A stretch of 9,066 bases of DNA from an uncultured Collinsella sp. Its GTDB lineage: Bacteria > Actinomycetota > Coriobacteriia > Coriobacteriales > Coriobacteriaceae. A model generated the notes under the pieces. That model saw only the letters and a list, made by a program, of their open reading frames with translations. It was not told the DNA's origin and did not search any database. Of the stretch, positions 5,558 to 9,066 are shown in pieces. Made by a program: the position numbers and the translations under genes. Where the stretch lies: positions 1 to 9,066 of the forward strand of contig USFK01000044.1 in the NCBI GenBank assembly GCA_900553935.1. The letters are read 5' to 3'. The stretch's first letter is position 1. Every line of letters begins with the position of its first letter.

Positions 5558-6259
5558 ATGGCCTATATCGAATTCAAAGACGTCATCAAGGCATACGGCG
5601 AGGGCGATGCCCGCATCCACGCGCTCGACGGCGCGAGCTTTACGGTCGAGCGCGGCGAGCTCGCCATCATTTTGGGTGCTTCGGGTGCCGGCAAGACCAC
5701 GGCCCTCAACATTCTGGGCGGCATGGACACGGCAACTTCTGGCACCGTGACGGTGGACGGGCGTGACGTGAGCTCTGCCAACGAGGCTCAGCTTGTGGAA
5801 TACCGTCGCGCTGACGTCGGCTTTGTCTTTCAGTTCTACAATCTGGTCCCCAACCTGACGGCGCTTGAGAACGTCGAACTCGCGGCGCAGATCTGCCCCG
5901 ATTCGCTCGATGCCGAGCAAACGCTTCGCCAGGTTGGCCTGGGCGACCGCCTCGCTAACTTTCCGGCGCAGCTTTCGGGCGGCGAGCAGCAGCGCGTATC
6001 CATCGCCCGCGCGCTGGCTAAGAACCCCAAGCTGCTTTTGTGCGACGAGCCTACGGGTGCACTCGACTACAAAACCGGCAAGCAGATCTTGCAGCTGCTA
6101 CAGGACACTTGCCGCAAGCAAGGCATTACGGTCATCATCATCACCCACAACTCTGCGCTGGCGCCCATGGCCGATCGCCTGATCCGCTTTAAGAGCGGCC
6201 GCGTGGAGAGCGAGACGGTCCAGCAAAATCCCGTGCCTATCGAGACGATCGAGTGGTAG
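5558..6259 (+). CDS. ABC transporter ATP-binding protein, MacB/LolD type
   Basis: Cytoplasmic ATPase that powers the FtsX-type permease encoded next. The 233-residue product is full length and has every ABC motif: Walker A GASGAGKTT (40-48, K46), Q-loop Q92 in FVFQFYNLVPNL, signature LSGGEQQR (139-146), Walker B LLLCDEP (159-165, catalytic E164), D-loop GALD and switch H197 in IITHN. The Q-loop sequence FQFYNLVPNLTALENV is typical of the MacB/LolD/FtsE class. The ATG at 5558 is preceded only by a weak GGGAA, so translation may be modest. TAATAC (5519-5524) is a possible -10 box, but no convincing -35 is visible except bases inside the palindromic repeat. The stop TAG overlaps a GTG of the permease frame and lies five bases before its first ATG, so the two are one operon. 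The substrate is unknown. Confidence 0.93.
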   Translation: MAYIEFKDVIKAYGEGDARIHALDGASFTVERGELAIILGASGAGKTTALNILGGMDTATSGTVTVDGRDVSSANEAQLVEYRRADVGFVFQFYNLVPNLTALENVELAAQICPDSLDAEQTLRQVGLGDRLANFPAQLSGGEQQRVSIARALAKNPKLLLCDEPTGALDYKTGKQILQLLQDTCRKQGITVIIITHNSALAPMADRLIRFKSGRVESETVQQNPVPIETIEW

Positions 6260-9030
6260 CGCCCATGGACCAGGACCGCCAAAACAGCCAGCGCCGCGAC
6301 GCGCAGAACACGGAGCGCGAGCAGGATTTTACGACCTACCGCACCGCCCAAAGCTCAAACGATATGGTGCCGACGGTTTTTCGCCGTGGCATCTACCGCA
6401 CGATTCGCGGCAGCCTCAAACGCTTCTTGTCTATCGTTGTGATCACCGCGCTTGGCGTGAGCGTGATGTGCGGCCTTAAGGCGGGCTGCGAGGACCTGTG
6501 TGATTCGGTCGACGCCTATTTTGACCAGCAGAATGTCTATGACATCAACGTGCAGTCGACCTATGGTCTGACCGATGACGATCTTGCTGCCATTCAAGAG
6601 GTCGATGGCGTCGAGACGGCCGAGGGCGTCTATACCGAGACCGCCTATACCGCCGTGGGTACGACGCGCGAGCGTGTCGTCGTACAGAGCCTCTCCAAAG
6701 AGAATATCGACCAACCGGTGCTAGTACGCGGCGAGCTGCCCGAGACTTCGGGCGAAGTGGCAGTGACCTCACGTTTTTTGAAGGCTTCGGGCAAGAAAAT
6801 CGGCGATACGGTGAGCTTTGCCGCCAACGATGCGAGCTCGTCGAACCAAAGTGCCAAGGATCAATTTGCCGCGGGCGATTACACCATTACGGCTGAGGTC
6901 CTCGACCCCACCGACGTGAGCTCCGACTCGACGGTCAACGCCTTCCGTGCCGCCTCGGCCGCGGACTACAAGTTCTACGTGAGCGAGGATGCCGCGACCT
7001 CGTCGTCCTATTCCGCGGTTCACGTGGTCGTCGAGGGAGCCAAGAGCCTCAATTCCTATTCAGATGCCTACGCGACAAAGATTAACGAGGTCAAGGGCAA
7101 TATCGAGAAGATTCGCGACGGGCGCGAAAAGGCACGCGCTCAAGAGCTGACGGTCGACACGCCGGCAAGCTTGGATGCGTCCGAGCGCCAGGCGAATATG
7201 CTCTTTGGGATTGAACAGGACAACATCAACCGTATGGCCGAGGGCAGCGACGAGCGTGCGCAGGCGCAAGCCGACCTGGACCAGCGCCGTGCCGCCGCCG
7301 ACCAGCAGTTTGCCGATGCCCGCGCCGAGATCTCCGACCTGGGCGAATGCACCTGGTACATCCAGGACCGCGGCAATATCGCAAGCTACTCGAGCGTCGA
7401 GAGCGATAGTTCTTCGATTGAGGCCATCGCCACCGTATTCCCGTTTATCTTCTTTATCGTCGCCGTGCTCATCAGCCTCACCACCGCCACCCGCATGGTC
7501 GAAGAGGAGCGCACGCTTATTGGCCTGTACAAAGCACTCGGCTATTCGCGCGGACGCATCCTGTCCAAATATGTGGACTACTCGCTGTGGGCGTGTCTGA
7601 TCGGTGGCGTGCTCGGCAATATCATCGGATTTGTGGGTCTGCCGCTGTTCTTGTTTACGGTGTTCGACGACATGTACTCGCTGCCCCAGATGTTGCTTTC
7701 GTACGACATCGTGTCATCACTCGTGTCGGTAGCGCTGTTTGCCGTGGGCGTGGTGGGCGCCACGATTATCGCCTGCCGCCACGAGATGGCTGAGACCCCA
7801 GCCTCGCTCATGCGCCCCAAGGCCCCGCGCGCCGGCTCGCGCATCTTGCTCGAGCGCATTGGCTTTATCTGGCGCCGCATGGGCTTTTTGAACAAGGTCG
7901 CTGCACGCAACCTATTCCGCTACAAAAAGCGCGCCTTTATGACCATCTTTGGCATCGCGGGTTGTACCGCGCTTGTGATCTGCGGTATGGGCATTCGTGA
8001 TACGTCGGTCGCGTTGTCGCCCAAGCAGTACGGGCATATCACGCGCTATGACCTGTTGGCGGTTGCCAATCCCGACGATTTTTCGCAGGCGTGCGCGGCG
8101 CTCGATGAGCACAGCGCGGCCAATGATTCCGACGTGACCGTGACTTCGACGCTGCCGATTATGACCGACAACGTCACCTTTACATTCGGCGGAAAGAGCG
8201 AGACCGTGCAGCTGATCGTGGTGCCCGATGACCGCACGAACAATCTGGACGACTATGTTCGCCTTGAGGATGAGTCCAAAGAACCGCTCGCCCTGCGTGA
8301 CGGAGATGTGTATCTGAGCAAGAGCTCTCAGCTGGTACTGGGGATCAAGCCGGGCGACACGGCTCACGTCCAGGATTCGTCGCTCAATGTTGCCAAGGTT
8401 AAAATCAGCGACATTTCGCTCAACTATCTGGGCAACACGCTTTACATGACGCAGGGCACCTATGAGCGCGCGTTCGGTCGAAGCGCGCGCCTCAACGGCA
8501 TCCTTGCGCTACTTAAGGGCTCGTCGGCCGATCAGATTGTGTTTACCAACCGTCTTAAGAGCGATGGTTGGATTACGCTGTCGAGTACCGCCGAGCATTG
8601 GGAAAACTATGAGGCAAACTTTGCGATTATCAATTCGGTCGTAGTGCTTGTGACCTTTATGGCGGCGTGCCTGTCGTTTGTGGTGGTGTTTACGCTGTCT
8701 AATACGAATATTTCGGAGCGCGAACGCGAGCTGGCGACCATCAAGGTACTGGGCTTTCGCCGTGGCGAGGTGCACCATTACGTCAACAAGGAGACGTTGA
8801 TTCTTACGGCGATTGGAGCCGCACTGGGCGTACCGCTGGGTGGCTTGCTGGCCGAGAGCTTTACCTACATTTTGCAGATGCCGTCGCTGTACTTTGACGT
8901 CGAGGTCGAGCCGCTAAGTTACGTGCTCGCCGTGGTACTTTCCTTTGGCTTTACATTTATCGTCAACCTCGCTACCAATTGCACCCTCAATAAGATCGAC
9001 ATGGTCGGCGCCCTCAAGAGCGCCGAGTAA
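6253..9030 (+). CDS. FtsX/MacB-type ABC transporter permease, two-repeat form with coiled-coil insert
   Basis: Membrane subunit of the exporter, 925 residues from the GTG at 6253, or 921 from the ATG at 6265. Neither has a clear ribosome binding site, and coupling to the ATPase is likely. Order of parts: a polar cytoplasmic N-terminus (1-50); TM1 about 57-76; a first extracellular domain ending in a charged, Gln/Ala/Arg-rich helical stretch (about 276-360) likely to form a coiled coil; TM2-TM4 about 393-415, 443-468 and 486-508; then TM5 about 561-580, a second extracellular domain, and TM6-TM8 about 792-815, 849-869 and 890-911. The FtsX coupling helices are visible twice (EEERTLIGLYKALGYSRGRI and RERELATIKVLGFRRGEV), so the protein is a fused tandem of two FtsX units and may work without a second permease. 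Such Gram-positive proteins move or release lipids, peptides or antibiotics. I cannot name a substrate. The TAA is the edge of a palindromic repeat. Confidence 0.9.
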   Translation: MVAPMDQDRQNSQRRDAQNTEREQDFTTYRTAQSSNDMVPTVFRRGIYRTIRGSLKRFLSIVVITALGVSVMCGLKAGCEDLCDSVDAYFDQQNVYDINVQSTYGLTDDDLAAIQEVDGVETAEGVYTETAYTAVGTTRERVVVQSLSKENIDQPVLVRGELPETSGEVAVTSRFLKASGKKIGDTVSFAANDASSSNQSAKDQFAAGDYTITAEVLDPTDVSSDSTVNAFRAASAADYKFYVSEDAATSSSYSAVHVVVEGAKSLNSYSDAYATKINEVKGNIEKIRDGREKARAQELTVDTPASLDASERQANMLFGIEQDNINRMAEGSDERAQAQADLDQRRAAADQQFADARAEISDLGECTWYIQDRGNIASYSSVESDSSSIEAIATVFPFIFFIVAVLISLTTATRMVEEERTLIGLYKALGYSRGRILSKYVDYSLWACLIGGVLGNIIGFVGLPLFLFTVFDDMYSLPQMLLSYDIVSSLVSVALFAVGVVGATIIACRHEMAETPASLMRPKAPRAGSRILLERIGFIWRRMGFLNKVAARNLFRYKKRAFMTIFGIAGCTALVICGMGIRDTSVALSPKQYGHITRYDLLAVANPDDFSQACAALDEHSAANDSDVTVTSTLPIMTDNVTFTFGGKSETVQLIVVPDDRTNNLDDYVRLEDESKEPLALRDGDVYLSKSSQLVLGIKPGDTAHVQDSSLNVAKVKISDISLNYLGNTLYMTQGTYERAFGRSARLNGILALLKGSSADQIVFTNRLKSDGWITLSSTAEHWENYEANFAIINSVVVLVTFMAACLSFVVVFTLSNTNISERERELATIKVLGFRRGEVHHYVNKETLILTAIGAALGVPLGGLLAESFTYILQMPSLYFDVEVEPLSYVLAVVLSFGFTFIVNLATNCTLNKIDMVGALKSAE

Positions 9031-9066
9031 CCTGCCAAAAAGGGACAGGTTTATTTTGGCAGGTTT
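9029..9066 (+). repeat. REP-like palindromic element, copy 3 (cut by window edge)
   Basis: Same orientation as copy 1 and identical to it over all 38 visible bases. Arms AACCTGCCAAAA (9029-9040) and TTTTGGCAGGTT (9054-9065) flank the same loop. Its first two bases are the last two of the permease TAA. The left arm is two bases shorter than in copy 1 because the preceding bases are coding. Followed by at least one more T at the window end, it may terminate the ABC operon. Confidence 0.85.

Noticed and set aside
5409..5750. Plus-strand frame running through repeat copy 2 into the ATPase gene
   Set aside because: It is in a different frame from the ATPase, crosses the repeat, and has no family resemblance.

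Overview
The window looks like chromosomal DNA of a high-GC Gram-positive gut actinobacterium, most likely Collinsella or a close Coriobacteriia relative. This rests on the GC-rich third codon positions, the GTG starts, strong AAGGAG-type ribosome binding sites and the general character of the proteins. The genus is an inference from memory, not a database result. I see no phage, insertion-sequence transposase, CRISPR array, tRNA or rRNA.

Layout from left to right. Positions 1-213 hold no gene I can defend, apart from a palindrome and a weak promoter. Positions 214-792 encode an O6-methylguanine-DNA methyltransferase (Ogt type). After a 228-base gap with a paired direct repeat comes a two-component operon at 1021-3086: an OmpR/PhoB response regulator whose stop overlaps the start of a HAMP-less sensor kinase by 4 bases (GTGA). 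A 41-base palindromic repeat sits on the kinase stop codon. A monocistronic AIM24/TIGR00266 gene (3253-3927) follows, with its own extended -10 promoter and a GC-rich terminator. On the minus strand, 3997-5241 encodes a CLC-family antiporter with the sequence marks of the fluoride-exporting CLC-F branch. Upstream of it are a near-consensus sigma-70 promoter, a probable but diverged fluoride (crcB-type) riboswitch and an overlapping terminator. The last third (5558-9030) is a two-gene ABC exporter of MacB/FtsX type: an ATPase and a 925-residue permease.

A 38-41 base palindromic element occurs three times: after the kinase gene (+), upstream of the ABC operon (inverted) and after the ABC permease (+, running off the window edge). 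Stem and loop are both conserved, so this is a dispersed REP-like family rather than three independently evolved terminators. The two copies around the ABC operon face each other.

Functionally the window is a set of small stand-alone housekeeping and stress units: alkylation repair, signal transduction, fluoride resistance and an exporter. The two items most worth a second look are the fluoride-sensing module, because its aptamer departs from consensus and seems to carry an inserted hairpin, and the palindromic repeat family, which embeds stop codons and offers two alternative hairpins.
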